From FEN-1219 sp036563665 (GTDB taxonomy: Bacteria; Pseudomonadota; Gammaproteobacteria; Steroidobacterales; Rariloculaceae), in contig DATCLY010000093.1 of the NCBI GenBank assembly GCA_036563665.1, positions 62,001 to 126,000 of the forward strand: a stretch of 64,000 bases of DNA, in the 5' to 3' direction. This document shows, one piece after another, positions 15,602-24,103 of this stretch (positions are counted from its first letter, which is position 1; each line of letters opens with the position of its first letter). The translations under genes and the position numbers were made by a program. The notes below the pieces were generated by a model. That model had not been told where the DNA came from. It worked only from the letters and a program-made list of their open reading frames with translations, and ran no database searches.

Positions 15602-18109
15602 GTGTCCGACGCACGACCAGCGGCTGGCGGTCCCGCACCGCTCGACGCCGTATCACTCTACCGGCGCTGCGATCCGGCGCTCGTTCCGTTCGCCACCACG
15701 GCGGAAGTGGGCGGCGCCGTGGACAGCGTGGGTCAGGCCCGCGCGCTCGATGCGCTGGCCTTCGGCGTACGCACCCAGGCGTTCGGCTACAACCTGTTCG
15801 TCCTCGGACCTTCCGGCAGCGGCCGCCACGAGATCACCCGGGACTTCCTCGAGCGGGAAGCCGCCAAGCGGCCGCCGCCGCCCGACTGGTGCTACCTGCA
15901 CAACTTCGAGGAAGAGCGTAAGCCCATCGCTGTGCGCCTGCCCGCGGGGCTCGGCGCGGAGCTGCGCGCCGACATGGCGCGGCTCGTGGAGGAGCTGCGC
16001 GGCGCGATCCCGGCCGCGTTCGAGAGCGAGCAATACCGCGCCGCGCTGGGCGACATCAATCAGGAGTTCGACGATCGCGCGCGTGCGTCGGTGGAGAAGC
16101 TGCAGCAGGAAGCGCAGGCGCGCGAGCTCTCGGTGCTGCAGACGCCCCAAGGGTTCGCCATCGCCCCGATGCGCGGCGGCGAGGTGCTCGGCAAGGAGGA
16201 ATACGACCGTCTGCCGGAGGAGGACAAGCGCCGCACCGACGAGGCGATCGCGCAGCTGTCCGCGTTGCTGCGCGAGCACCTCGAGACGCTGCCGAAGCTG
16301 CAGAAGGAACGCCGCGACCGTATCAAGGCGCTCAATCGCCAGGTGACCGAACGCGCGGCCGCGCAGCCGATCGGCCAGCTCGAGCAGAAGTATCGCGACT
16401 TCCCCACGCTCTTGCGCTACTTCGCCGCCGTGCGGGAGGACGTGCTCGAGAACGCCCGCGACTTCCAGCCGCCCGAGGCGCAGCCGCCGCAGATGCTCGG
16501 TCTCCCCGGCATGCTGGTCGGCGCAGGGGGGCCGCGGGCGCTCACGCGCTACGAGGTCAACGTGCTCGTCGGTCACACCGCGGACGGGCATCCGCCGGTG
16601 GTCTACGAGACGCATCCCACGCTGCCGAACCTGCTCGGGCGCATCGACCACCTCGCGCAGTTCGGCGCGCTGGTCACGGATTTCACGATGATCCGGCCGG
16701 GGGCGCTGCATCGCGCTTACGGCGGCTACCTGATCCTGGATGCGGACCGCGTGCTGACGGAGCCGTACGCGTGGAGCGCGCTGAAGCGCGCGCTCTATGC
16801 GCGCGAGATCCGCATCGAATCGTTGGGGCAGCTGCTCTCCCTCGTGAGCACGGTGTCGCTCGAGCCCGAGCCGATCCCGCTCGATGTCAAGGTGATCCTG
16901 GTGGGCGAGCGGCGCATCTACTATCTGCTCTGCGCGCTAGACCCCGACTTCCCGCAGCTCTTCCGCGTGGCCGCGGACTTCGAGGACCGCGTCGATCGCT
17001 CGGACGAGAACACGGCGCAGTACGCGCTTCTGATCGCCGGCATGGCCCGGGAGGAGGGCTTGCGGCCGCTGGACCGCGAGGCGGTGGCGCGGGTGATCGA
17101 GCACGCCGCCCGCTTGCTCGGGGACTCCGAGAAGCTCACGACGCGGCTGCGCGACGTGCGCGACCTGCTGCACGAGGCGGACTACTGGGCCGCGGCCGAG
17201 TCCTCGGACACCATTCGCGCGGCGCACGTGCGCCGCGCCGTGGAATCGCAGACGCGCCGCGCGGACCGCGTGCGCAGCGAGATCCAGGAGGAGATCCAGC
17301 GCAACACGATCCTCATCGACACGAGCGGGGCGCGGGTCGGGCAGATCAACGGCCTGTCGGTGCGGGAGCTCGGCGGCTTCGTCTTCGGCCACCCCGTGCG
17401 CATCACGGCCAACGTGCGGCTCGGCGACGGCAAGATCGTCGACATCGAGCGCGAGACCGAGCTCGGCGGCCCCATCCATTCGAAGGGCGTGCTGATCCTG
17501 TCGTCGTATCTCACCGCCCGCTACGCCATCGACAAGCCGCTGTCGTTCGCCGCGAGCCTCGTCTTCGAGCAGAGCTACGGCGGCGTGGAAGGCGACAGCG
17601 CCTCGGTGGCCGAGACGTGCGCGCTGCTCTCCGCGCTCGCGGAGCTGCCGATCTCGCAGTCGTTCGCCGTGACGGGCTCCGTGAACCAGCACGGGCAGGT
17701 GCAGGTGATCGGCGGCGTGAACGAGAAGATCGAGGGGTTCTTCGACGTCTGCAACCGGCGCGGCCTCACGGGCGATCAAGGCGTGCTGATCCCGCGGGAC
17801 AACGTGAAGCACCTCATGCTGCGCGACGACGTGGTCGAGGCGGTGCGCGCGGGCCGTTTCGCGATCTATCCGATCGCGCACGTGGACGAGGCCATCGCGC
17901 TCCTGACCGGCGTGCCGGCCGGCGAGCGCGACGCCGAGGGGAACTTCCCCGCCGACACGGTGAACTTCCGCGTGGAGCAGAAGCTGCGCAAGCTCGCGGA
18001 TCTGCGGCAAGCGGCGGCGGAGCGCGTGTTCGGCGCGGCCGGAAGGGCGGCCACCGAAGCGGCGGCCGGCGTTCGGGAAGCGCGCGATGAGCGAGAGGAC
18101 GACTCGTAG
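15602..18109 (+). CDS. Lon-like protease (LonB/YcbZ type)
   Basis: An 835-residue protein with a Lon S16 proteolytic domain and a modified AAA module, as in the YcbZ/LonH group. The nucleotide loop G69-PSGSG-R75-H76 lacks the Lys and Ser/Thr of Walker A, so ATP use may be weak or absent. A coiled helical insert fills about residues 120-270. The protease dyad is S666 in EGDSASVAETCALLSAL and K709 in GGVNEKIEGFFDVC, 43 residues apart as in Lon. It likely degrades regulatory or damaged proteins. Start GTG 15602 gives the family N-terminus; TTG 15590 is possible. The UspA-like gene overlaps its last 23 bases, so they form an operon. Confidence 0.9.
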   Translation: MSDARPAAGGPAPLDAVSLYRRCDPALVPFATTAEVGGAVDSVGQARALDALAFGVRTQAFGYNLFVLGPSGSGRHEITRDFLEREAAKRPPPPDWCYLHNFEEERKPIAVRLPAGLGAELRADMARLVEELRGAIPAAFESEQYRAALGDINQEFDDRARASVEKLQQEAQARELSVLQTPQGFAIAPMRGGEVLGKEEYDRLPEEDKRRTDEAIAQLSALLREHLETLPKLQKERRDRIKALNRQVTERAAAQPIGQLEQKYRDFPTLLRYFAAVREDVLENARDFQPPEAQPPQMLGLPGMLVGAGGPRALTRYEVNVLVGHTADGHPPVVYETHPTLPNLLGRIDHLAQFGALVTDFTMIRPGALHRAYGGYLILDADRVLTEPYAWSALKRALYAREIRIESLGQLLSLVSTVSLEPEPIPLDVKVILVGERRIYYLLCALDPDFPQLFRVAADFEDRVDRSDENTAQYALLIAGMAREEGLRPLDREAVARVIEHAARLLGDSEKLTTRLRDVRDLLHEADYWAAAESSDTIRAAHVRRAVESQTRRADRVRSEIQEEIQRNTILIDTSGARVGQINGLSVRELGGFVFGHPVRITANVRLGDGKIVDIERETELGGPIHSKGVLILSSYLTARYAIDKPLSFAASLVFEQSYGGVEGDSASVAETCALLSALAELPISQSFAVTGSVNQHGQVQVIGGVNEKIEGFFDVCNRRGLTGDQGVLIPRDNVKHLMLRDDVVEAVRAGRFAIYPIAHVDEAIALLTGVPAGERDAEGNFPADTVNFRVEQKLRKLADLRQAAAERVFGAAGRAATEAAAGVREARDEREDDS

Positions 18110-18911
18110 CCGCCGGCTGGTGGTGGCGCTCGACGCCTCGCCGCCGGAGCCCGTGCTCGAGCTCGCGCTGCTCGCGGGCGGGCCGGCCGCGGAGCTGCTC
18201 GGCGTGTTCGTGGAGGACGTGCGCCTGCTCGAGCATGCGCGCTCGCAGCTCGCGCGCGAGGTGCTGCTCGCGGGCGGCGAGCGGCCGCTGGAGCTCGCGG
18301 CGGTGGAGCGTCAGCTGCAGGCCCAGTCGGCGCGCGTGCGGCGCCTGTTCGAAGCGGCCGCGGCTCGCCGCGGCATCACGCCGACGTTCGAGATCGCGCG
18401 CGGGCATCTGGCCGCGGAACTCGCGCGCCTAGCCGCAGAGGCCGATGCGCTCGTCGTGGCGCTGGCGGGGGCGGGGCGTCCGCTCTGGGACCGCCTCGCC
18501 ATCCGCGAGCTGCTGCGCGCGCCGCTGCGCACGCTGCTGCTCGCGCGGGAGGGCTGGGCGAGCGGCGGCACGATCATGGTGGTGATCGACGATCCGGATC
18601 GCGCGTCCCAGGCGCTCGCGGCGGCGAGGCGCCTGGCCGCGGCCAGCGGGTCGGCGCTCGACGTGCTGCTCGTGGGCCCCGCGCGGCGCGACCGGGCGCG
18701 GCTCGAGGCGTTGCTCGCCGGAGCGGAGCGGCCGGCCGTCACGCTCGTCGAGGTGGGCGCCGCGGTGCTCGATCCCGTGGCGCTCGCACGGGCGGCCCGC
18801 AGCCGCGACGTGCGGCTGCTCGTGATCCCGGCCGGGCGGGTGGACGTGGAGGACCTCGCCTGCGAGCTGCTCGCGCGCGCGCCGAGCGCGCTGCTGCTCG
18901 TGCGGGACTAG
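18087..18911 (+). CDS. UspA-like stress protein, tandem domains
   Basis: A 274-residue protein with two UspA-like halves. The first opens with RRLVVALDASPPEPVLELALLAG and contains LLGVFVEDVRLLEHA and ADALVVALAGAGRPLWDRLAIRELLRAP; the second begins GTIMVVIDDPDRASQALAAARRLAAASG and ends VRLLVIPAGRVD..LLLVRD. The usual ATP-binding G-x2-G-x9-G-S/T motif is not clearly kept, so this may be a non-nucleotide-binding member. It starts 23 bases inside the Lon-like protease gene, which suggests coupled translation and a shared stress role, for example as adaptor or regulator of the protease. That link is inference. Confidence 0.78.
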   Translation: MSERTTRSRRLVVALDASPPEPVLELALLAGGPAAELLGVFVEDVRLLEHARSQLAREVLLAGGERPLELAAVERQLQAQSARVRRLFEAAAARRGITPTFEIARGHLAAELARLAAEADALVVALAGAGRPLWDRLAIRELLRAPLRTLLLAREGWASGGTIMVVIDDPDRASQALAAARRLAAASGSALDVLLVGPARRDRARLEALLAGAERPAVTLVEVGAAVLDPVALARAARSRDVRLLVIPAGRVDVEDLACELLARAPSALLLVRD

Positions 18912-19002
18912 CGGACGGAAGCAGCGCCCACGTGCGCCCGCTCGCTTTCCGGCTGCGGCGGCGCTAGGCTGATCGTGTCCCGCAGTCCTTCGCGTCCTTT
19001 CG

Positions 19003-19803
19003 ATGTCCTCGACGTTGCCGACCTATTTCATCTCCCACGGAGGCGGGCCGTGGCCGTTCCTGCACGACGACTACGGGGCGGCTTACGCTCGCCTCGGCGA
19101 GGCGCTCGCCGCGATCCCGGCCGCGCTGCCGGATGCGCCGCGCGCGGTGCTCGTCGTCTCGGGGCATTGGGAGGAGCCGGAGCTCGCGGTGATGGCGCAC
19201 TCGGCGCCGCCGATGCTCTACGACTACTACGGATTCCCGCCGCACACCTACGACGTGAAGTACCCCGCGCCCGGGGAGCCCGAGCTCGCGCGGCGCGTGC
19301 AGGCGTTGCTCGAGCGCGCGGGCTTCGCCGCCCGGCTCGACGCCGAGCGTGGCTACGACCACGGCGCGTTCGTGCCGCTCGCCGTGATGTACCCGCGCGC
19401 CGACGTGCCGGTGATCCAGCTATCGCTGCACACGAGCCTCGATCCGGCGGCGCACTTGCTGATCGGCGCCGCGCTCGCGCCGCTGCGCGCGGAGGGCGTG
19501 CTGATCCTGGGCAGCGGCATGAGCTACCACAACCTGCGGCTGATGGGTCCCGGCGCCGCGGCGCCGTCCCGGCTCTTCGACGCCTGGCTCGAAGAGACGC
19601 TCGCTGCGCCGGCCTCCGAGCGCTGCCGGAGGCTCTTGCGCTGGCAAGAGGCGCCCGCGGCCCGCATCGCGCACCCTCGCGAGGAGCACCTGCTGCCGCT
19701 GCACGTCGCCGTGGGCGCCGCCGGCGTCGACGCGGCGTCGTTGATCTATCACGAGGACGATCTGCTCGGCACGATGGCCGTGTCGAGCTACCGGTTCGGC
19801 TAG
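19003..19803 (+). CDS. Class III extradiol ring-cleavage dioxygenase (LigB/DODA type)
   Basis: A 266-residue LigB-fold enzyme of the 4,5-DOPA-dioxygenase (YgiD-like) group. Candidate metal and catalytic histidines are in PTYFISHGGGPWPF, VVSGHWEEPEL, GYDHGAFVPLAVMYP and HPREEHLLPLHVAVGA, in the usual order, and ILGSGMSYHNL is also conserved. The family uses Fe(II) or Zn to open catechol rings such as DOPA; many bacterial homologues have no known physiological substrate. The protein is cytoplasmic. Transcription appears independent; the gene converges on the hypothetical protein at 19875-20285, with a short CTCGAG inverted repeat between. Confidence 0.93.
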   Translation: MSSTLPTYFISHGGGPWPFLHDDYGAAYARLGEALAAIPAALPDAPRAVLVVSGHWEEPELAVMAHSAPPMLYDYYGFPPHTYDVKYPAPGEPELARRVQALLERAGFAARLDAERGYDHGAFVPLAVMYPRADVPVIQLSLHTSLDPAAHLLIGAALAPLRAEGVLILGSGMSYHNLRLMGPGAAAPSRLFDAWLEETLAAPASERCRRLLRWQEAPAARIAHPREEHLLPLHVAVGAAGVDAASLIYHEDDLLGTMAVSSYRFG

Positions 19804-19874
19804 GCTCGAGAGCTCCGAATCTCGAGACAGGGCGCCTCTCCGAGCAGCACCCTCACCGTGCGAGGCAGGGTGTT

Positions 19875-20285
19875 TCAGCCCGTCTCGCGATGCGGGCTGT
19901 CGAACCTGAAGAAGTTGCTCTGTTGGCCCGACTTGAGGTGCTCCTGGTACAGGAACACCAGATCGCGCTCGTCGAACGCGCGATACCAGGCTTCCCAGCT
20001 CACCTCTTCGAGCCGATCGTCGTAGCCCGGGAAGTCGAAGCGCAGCACGCGGGGCTGCTCCGTATTGCCGCCGGGCGTGGTGGCCGGCTTCGCTCCGCGT
20101 TCCTTTGCCCAGTGCTCGATCACTTCGCGGCTGCGGGTGGCCAGCGTCTGGCCGGGATGGTCTTCGCCCTCGTCGGGGCTGCTGATCCACTTCGCCCGTC
20201 GCGTGGAAGGGGAGAGGGCTTCGCCGTGCGTCTCGAGGAACTCGTCGTCGTCCTTGCGCGAGCGAGGTTTCGCTTGTTTGCTCAT
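19875..20285 (-). CDS. Conserved hypothetical protein, 136 aa
   Basis: Start ATG 20285 (MSKQAKPRSRKDDDEFLETHGEAL). The first half is charged and predicted flexible (PSTRRAKWISSPDEGEDHPGQTL), containing REVIEHWAKERGAKPATTPG. The second half, VLRFDFPGYDDRLEEVSWEAWYRAFDERDLVFLYQEHLKSGQQSNFFRFD, is a compact domain I have seen in many uncharacterised bacterial proteins of this size, without an assigned function. No signal peptide and no membrane segment. It is divergent from trxC, with 181 bases between the starts. Confidence 0.75.
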   Translation of the reverse strand: MSKQAKPRSRKDDDEFLETHGEALSPSTRRAKWISSPDEGEDHPGQTLATRSREVIEHWAKERGAKPATTPGGNTEQPRVLRFDFPGYDDRLEEVSWEAWYRAFDERDLVFLYQEHLKSGQQSNFFRFDSPHRETG

Positions 20286-20466
20286 GACTGGGTCCGTTGT
20301 CCGACCGATCGCTGGTGAGTGCAAGCGACATGCCAGCGCGCGCGAGGAGGGACGGAGCTCTGCACGAACGTCCTCGAACGTACAATGAGCTCGAGAAGGC
20401 CGACGACGACGCGTGGCATGCCGCGTGCCGCACGCGCCTGATCTCTTCGTCAAAGGAGACGCGATC

Positions 20467-20892
20467 GTGATTCGACACTGCGCACAGTGCGGGGCAAGCA
20501 ACCGCGTACCCGCGCGACACCTCGCCGACACCGGCCGCTGCGGGCGGTGCAAGCAGCCGTTGCCGCCCGTTGCGGAGCCGATCGACGCCGACGCGGCGCT
20601 GTTCGACGAAATCGTCCGCGAGGCCACGGTGCCGGTGCTCGTCGACTTCTGGGCGGCCTGGTGCGGCCCGTGCCGCATGGCGGCGCCGCACGTCGCGCGG
20701 GCGGCCGCCGATCTCGCCGGGCAGGCGATCGTCCTCAAGGTGGATACCGACAGCCACCCGGCGCTGGCCGCGCGCTACGGCGTGCGGAGCATTCCCAACT
20801 TCGCATTGTTCGTCGGCGGTGCGCTCCGGTGGCAGCAACCCGGCGTGCTGAGCCACCGCGATCTCGAACGCATCGTGCTGGAGGCGGCATGA
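20467..20892 (+). CDS. trxC: Thioredoxin 2 with N-terminal zinc finger
   Basis: A 141-residue cytoplasmic disulfide reductase. The N-terminal zinc-binding module has the pairs C5-A-Q-C8 and C25-G-R-C28, and the thioredoxin domain carries W-C66-G-P-C69 followed by the cis-proline stretch RSIPNFALFVGG. This layout is that of TrxC, which in E. coli is induced by oxidative stress through OxyR. Start GTG 20467 is chosen because AAGGAG (20453-20458) lies 8 bases upstream and the zinc module starts there; the in-frame ATG at 20413 would add 18 residues not found in TrxC. The active site is intact. Confidence 0.95.
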   Translation: MIRHCAQCGASNRVPARHLADTGRCGRCKQPLPPVAEPIDADAALFDEIVREATVPVLVDFWAAWCGPCRMAAPHVARAAADLAGQAIVLKVDTDSHPALAARYGVRSIPNFALFVGGALRWQQPGVLSHRDLERIVLEAA

Positions 20893-21004
20893 GGGTGGCG
20901 CGCTTCGAGTCCCGTTGCGCGCATCCGTAGTTTCCACACTGCTGCCGACGAGGACGCGATGCGAGCATTTCGTCACGGTTGGGCACCATGGCGATTCCGC
21001 GGCG

Positions 21005-21445
21005 ATGAACGGTTCTAACGAAGTCAGCGCGGAGCGGCGCCGGCAGATGATTGCGGAGGCGGCATACTTCCGCGCGCAGCGGCGGGGCTTCGGCGGAGAC
21101 GAAGGAGACGCGCTTCGCGATTGGCTCGAGGCGGAACGGGAGGTCGACGAGCAGTTGCGCCGTCTCGAGATCGAACGGTTCGTCGAGCGGCTGGAGGAGG
21201 TGCTGCTCGCGGCGAACAAGAAGCTCTCGACGCTCAAGCGCAAGGTGGCGGGAAAGAAAGAGGAAGCCCGCGCGGAATGGCAGGAAGACATCGAGAAGCT
21301 CACGGCGCTGCGCGACGCACTGCGGCCGAAGCTCGAGCGGCTCCGGGCGGAAGGCGAGCGAGCCGGCCGGCAGCTGCGGGAGCAGGCGGAGAAAATGCTG
21401 GAAGACATCGGCAGGATCGCGCAGCGGCGCGTAGGGCGCGGCTAG
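21005..21445 (+). CDS. DUF2934 domain protein with coiled-coil tail
   Basis: A 146-residue soluble protein. Residues about 10-45 (RRRQMIAEAAYFRAQRRGFGGDEGDALRDWLEAEREVDE) match the short DUF2934 helical motif common in proteobacterial stress-associated proteins. The remaining 100 residues are charged and strongly helical (VERLEEVLLAANKKLSTLKRKV, then KLTALRDALRPKLERLRAEGERAGRQLREQAEKML), a predicted coiled coil. ATG 21005 has no clear Shine-Dalgarno sequence, but earlier in-frame starts give no conserved sequence. Function unknown. Confidence 0.8.
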   Translation: MNGSNEVSAERRRQMIAEAAYFRAQRRGFGGDEGDALRDWLEAEREVDEQLRRLEIERFVERLEEVLLAANKKLSTLKRKVAGKKEEARAEWQEDIEKLTALRDALRPKLERLRAEGERAGRQLREQAEKMLEDIGRIAQRRVGRG

Positions 21446-21590
21446 CTTCCGCCGGACGGCTTGGGTACGATCCCTCGGTAGCCCGGCGAGAGGGAGTCTT
21501 AGCTCGTAAAGCCAATTTTCGATATCCGCTCGATTGCTCATGAAATGGGCGCGTTTCTTGAGCGTCGTCGCTGCGGGGAGGAGGGACGCC

Positions 21591-21806
21591 ATGAACACGC
21601 GGACGCCGAAGGCAGAGTGGGAGCGGGAGCGGCGGATGGAGCTCGTCGCGCAACCGCCGCGAAAGCCGACCCAGCGTCGCCCGCGTAAGCATGTGCCGCA
21701 AGCGGCCGGCGATCCGGCCTATGGGTGCGTCGACTGGTTCGAGTATCGGGCGGCGGAAGCGCTCGAAGGGGAAGAAGACGCACAGGTGCGCTGCGTTCCG
21801 CATTAG
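21591..21806 (+). CDS. Small hypothetical protein, 71 aa
   Basis: Start ATG 21591 is preceded by GGGAGGAGGG, a good ribosome site, which is the main reason to accept it. The product (NTRTPKAEWERERRMELVA, then RRPRKHVPQAAGDPAYG and CVDWFEYRAAEALEGEED) is basic in the first half and acidic in the second. There is no domain, signal or membrane segment that I recognise. It sits between the DUF2934 gene and rtcA on the same strand. Confidence 0.45.
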   Translation: MNTRTPKAEWERERRMELVAQPPRKPTQRRPRKHVPQAAGDPAYGCVDWFEYRAAEALEGEEDAQVRCVPH

Positions 21807-21926
21807 CGGCGGCCCGGGAGCGCGGGGACAAGCCGCGGCGATCGCCGGGAGGTCACGTTTCTCGCCGCTGATCGCGAGAGAGCGCGCCGCGGTGGGCCGA
21901 GGCGCCGAGGGCGTGCCTACGTGCCT

Positions 21927-22988
21927 ATGTGTGCAGATCCGTGCGATCGTGACGGCGCGCTCGTAATCGACGGTTCGGCCGGGGAGGGCGGCGGTCAGCT
22001 CCTGCGCAGCGCACTCGCGTTGTCCGTGTGCCGACGGCAGCTGTTTCGCATCGTCGATATTCGCGGACGGCGACCGAAACCCGGGCTTCGTCCACAGCAT
22101 CTCGCAGCAGTACGGGCGGCTGCCGCAATTTCCGGGGCGCGTGTCGAGGGCGCGGCCATCGATGCGCGGGAGATCGCGTTCGTGCCCGGGCCAGTGGCGG
22201 GCGGCGCCTATCGTTTCGCCGTAGGGACCGCGGGCAGCACGGGCCTCGTGCTGCAAACGGTGCTGCCGGCCCTGGTCACCGCCGACCGCCCGTCGGAGCT
22301 CGTCCTCGAAGGCGGGACTCACAATCCGCGCGCGCCCACCTTCGAATTCCTCGCGCGGGCGTACTTGCCGCTGATCGAGCGCATGGGGCCGCGAGTCGCG
22401 ATCGGCCTCGAGCGGGCCGGCTTCGAGCCGGCGGGCGGCGGGCGCGTGCGAGTGCGCGTGGAGCCCGTCGCGCGGCTCGAGCCGCTGCGCCTCGAGACGC
22501 GCGGGGCGCTGCAAGCCCTCGAGGCGGAGGTGATGGTGAGCAAGCTTTCCCGGCACATCGCCGAGCGCGAGGCGGCGGTGCTTGCGGCTGGGTTGAGCGT
22601 CCCGCCGGCGTCCGCGCGGATTCGAGTCATCGACGATAGCCCGGGCCCGGGCAACGTCGTCAGCGTGTTCGCCGTGTCGGAGAACGTCACCGAGGTGTTC
22701 ACCGGCTTCGGCCGACGCGGCGTGCCGGCAGAGCGAGTGGCGGAAGGCGTCGTGGAGAGCGTGCAGCGGTATCTTTCGGCGGACGTGCCGGTTGGCGTGC
22801 ATCTCGCGGATCAGCTGCTCCTCCCGTTGGCGCTCGCCGGCGGCGGGAGCTTTGTCACCTGTGCGCCGAGCGCGCACACGCTGAGCAACATCGACGTGAT
22901 CGAGCGCTTCCTGCCCGTGGCGATCCGCTGTGCGCCGGTCGCGGGCGCGGATCGGTGGCGGATCGAGATCGGCGGGGCGGCGTCCTGA
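21927..22988 (+). CDS. rtcA: RNA 3'-terminal phosphate cyclase
   Basis: A 353-residue RtcA that converts RNA 3'-phosphate ends to 2',3'-cyclic phosphate using ATP, through a covalent histidyl-AMP. The start of the domain, VIDGSAGEGGGQLLRSALALS, is the family signature, followed by RPKPGLRPQHLAAVRAA and TAGSTGLVLQTVLP. The adenylated histidine is in the C-terminal APSAHTLSNIDVIERFLP. Length is normal. GTG 21921 and ATG 21927 are both possible starts two codons apart. No rtcB or rtcR gene is nearby, so it is not in the usual rtcBA operon here. Confidence 0.95.
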   Translation: MCADPCDRDGALVIDGSAGEGGGQLLRSALALSVCRRQLFRIVDIRGRRPKPGLRPQHLAAVRAAAAISGARVEGAAIDAREIAFVPGPVAGGAYRFAVGTAGSTGLVLQTVLPALVTADRPSELVLEGGTHNPRAPTFEFLARAYLPLIERMGPRVAIGLERAGFEPAGGGRVRVRVEPVARLEPLRLETRGALQALEAEVMVSKLSRHIAEREAAVLAAGLSVPPASARIRVIDDSPGPGNVVSVFAVSENVTEVFTGFGRRGVPAERVAEGVVESVQRYLSADVPVGVHLADQLLLPLALAGGGSFVTCAPSAHTLSNIDVIERFLPVAIRCAPVAGADRWRIEIGGAAS

Positions 22989-22996
22989 GCGGGTGA

Positions 22997-23170
22997 GTTG
23001 CCGGGTGCGAAGGAAACACGCCGATCAAGCTGAGCTGCGGGAGCGCCGCGCATAAGGAGCGGCTTCGCGAAGACGGCCGACGGTTCTATCGCGAATGCGA
23101 GGGCTGCGGCACGTCGACGCTCTTCTACGAGAACCCCGAGAGGCGGCCCACGCGGGCACGCGCGAAGTAG
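22997..23170 (+). pseudogene. Possible zinc-ribbon gene fragment without a normal start
   Basis: A 57-codon open frame between rtcA and the LysR gene reads IKLSCGSAAHKERLREDGRRF followed by YRECEGCGTSTLFYENPERR, then TRARAK and a stop at 23168-23170. The CxxC-like cysteines and aromatic spacing look like a zinc ribbon. No ATG, GTG or TTG occurs in this frame, so it is either a decayed gene, a fragment, or chance. Reported because the sequence looks more protein-like than its surroundings. Confidence 0.25.
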
Positions 23171-23212
23171 AGAAGGGCGAGGCCGAGCGTCGGGGCCGCG
23201 AGCTGCGTCGGA

Positions 23213-24103
23213 TCACGCCGCGAGGGCCTCGCGGAGGAATGCCTCGACGCGCTCTATCCGGCGGTCGACCGTTCGCGGAGCGCGGAAGAGCGTCCGATAC
23301 ATCGTCGGAAGCTCCACGTCGAAGCGGACGAGGTCGGCCTCGTCATCCGGCTTCACCATCGTCTCGAACAACGGGACGATCCCCACGCCCTGCTTCGCCA
23401 GATCCTTGGCGACCGCGATGAACTGCGCGCGTGCCGCCACGTTGCGGCATGCGATCCCCGCGTCCAGCAGCGCGCCGAGTATCGTATTGCAGGCCTCGGA
23501 GCCCTCGGGCGGCAGCACGAAGGGCAGGGCGGCAAGCTCGGCCGGGGAGGCGTGCCGTGCGGCCGCGAGCTCGCCTCCGGCATAGAGCCCGAAACGGACT
23601 GGGCGAAGTATCTCGGAGTGCAGCCGATGGTAGCCGTCGGGCTTGCGAACCGTGAACACGAGGATGTCCTTCTTGCCGTCCCTGACGAGCTGCACGCCGC
23701 GGTCCAGCGTGTCGACGTAATCGCATTCGAGCTCTACGTCGCGATGTGCGCTGTAGAAGCTCGATAGCCGCGTCTTGATGCAATCGTCCAGCAGATGGCG
23801 GCCGGCGCACAGGCGCACGGATTTGCGCCGCTTGTCCCGACTGGCTGTCAATTCGCGGATCTTGCGCGCTTCGGTCAGGATCGCTTTCGCTTCGTGAAGC
23901 AGCGCGAAACCAGAGCTCGAAAGCACGGGCTTGGCTCCGCGCCGACGGATGAACAGGCTCTTGCCGAGGTGTCTCTCCAACGCCGCGATGTGCGTGGAGA
24001 CCGCTGCCTGCGAGATGCCGAGGCGGTTCGCAGTGCGAACGAAGTGGCAATCCTCGGCCGCCTCAATGAAGACCTCGAGTTGACGCAACGTGCATGGAAT
24101 CAT
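23213..24103 (-). CDS. LysR-family transcriptional regulator
   Basis: A 296-residue LysR regulator. The winged helix is at residues 5-65 (TLRQLEVFIEAAEDCHFVRTANRLGISQAAVSTHIAALERHLGKSLFIRR, given here by its parts TLRQLEVF, LGISQAAVSTHIAALE and LFIRRRG). The effector domain starts near residue 95 (RLCAGRHLLDDCIKTRL) and ends with GVGIVPLFETMV. ATG 24103 is chosen as the family start; ATG 24139 would add 12 residues. The gene is divergent from the exported sulfatase and TonB receptor genes, the classical arrangement for a LysR protein controlling its neighbours. The CGACGTG boxes in the shared gap are candidate binding sites. Confidence 0.92.
   Translation of the reverse strand: MIPCTLRQLEVFIEAAEDCHFVRTANRLGISQAAVSTHIAALERHLGKSLFIRRRGAKPVLSSSGFALLHEAKAILTEARKIRELTASRDKRRKSVRLCAGRHLLDDCIKTRLSSFYSAHRDVELECDYVDTLDRGVQLVRDGKKDILVFTVRKPDGYHRLHSEILRPVRFGLYAGGELAAARHASPAELAALPFVLPPEGSEACNTILGALLDAGIACRNVAARAQFIAVAKDLAKQGVGIVPLFETMVKPDDEADLVRFDVELPTMYRTLFRAPRTVDRRIERVEAFLREALAA

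Noticed and set aside
19805..19826. CTCGAG...CTCGAG inverted repeat as terminator between the LigB-type and hypothetical genes
   Set aside because: The stem is only 6 bases with a 10-base loop and lacks T-runs, too weak to annotate.
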